A stretch of DNA of 64,000 bases. It comes from Streptomyces albidoflavus. Lineage in GTDB: Bacteria; Actinomycetota; Actinomycetes; Streptomycetales; Streptomycetaceae. The stretch is from assembly GCF_000719955.1 (NCBI RefSeq), contig NZ_JOII01000005.1, forward strand, positions 186,001 through 250,000, written 5' to 3'. The notes beneath the pieces are model-generated. The model was not told where the DNA came from, did no database searches, and saw only the letters and a list, made by a program, of their open reading frames with translations. The translations under genes and the position numbers were made by a program. Positions 63,810-64,000 of this stretch are shown in pieces (position 1 is the stretch's first letter; each line of letters begins with the position of its first letter).

Positions 63810-64000
<191 letters not shown>

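Overview
The window is a stretch of Streptomyces chromosome core. The evidence is the very high GC content with strong G/C preference at third codon positions, frequent GTG/TTG starts, a Streptomyces-type ATP synthase operon, the hyphal cytoskeleton genes scy and filP, and a chiC-type chitinase. From memory, most of the gene order matches the SCO5365-SCO5425 region of S. coelicolor. I could not run an alignment. The main departures I see are a duplicated chitinase and a cslA-glxA-GH6 glycan locus preceded by SUKH genes.

Layout. 1-790: end of a WecA-type sugar-phosphate transferase. 1103-8970: atpI plus atpBEFHAGDC, closed by a long terminator hairpin. 9098-13720: a DUF2550 protein and two tandem chitinases, each with DasR-like promoter repeats. 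13875-16616: a NarL-type two-component pair and a membrane protein. 16628-18229: cobalamin adenosyltransferase and 3-hydroxybutyryl-CoA dehydrogenase. 18637-24947: a STAS protein, a large membrane ATPase, the mismatch nuclease gene nucS and small conserved genes. 24966-28937: two paralogous ABC exporter operons. 29062-34124: filP and scy. 34334-37199: methylmalonyl-CoA epimerase, thiolase and meaB. 37315-41194: a lipoprotein, a PepSY protein and an OmpR-type two-component pair. 41200-45890: an isochorismatase-type hydrolase, a GNAT, a MarR, three AIM24 genes, a DUF3817 gene and a thiamine-binding gene. 45988-47220: an intact SUKH gene and a frameshifted one. 47388-52247: cslA, glxA and a GH6 glucanase. 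52532-57550: a MarR, a DUF3817 gene, icmA, a small gene, a TetR and a thioredoxin-TPR protein. 58186-60860: a DUF6230/DUF6114/secreted-protein operon. 60993-64000: pyk, ackA and the end of pta.

How the genes fit together. A B12/acyl-CoA theme runs through the window: the cobalamin adenosyltransferase could supply adenosylcobalamin to isobutyryl-CoA mutase IcmA, with MeaB as chaperone and the epimerase, thiolase and dehydrogenase handling neighbouring acyl-CoA chemistry. Polar growth is represented by Scy, FilP and the CslA/GlxA/GH6 tip-glycan machinery. Central carbon and energy are represented by ATP synthase, pyruvate kinase and the Pta-AckA pathway.

The least explained parts are the DUF6230-DUF6114 operon with three TTAC-GTAA palindromes in its 635-bp upstream region, the AIM24 triplet, and several regulatory repeats: a palindrome in the predicted icmA promoter spacer, helically phased CTGAAGC repeats before the OmpR-type system, and a family of 22-bp interspersed repeats.
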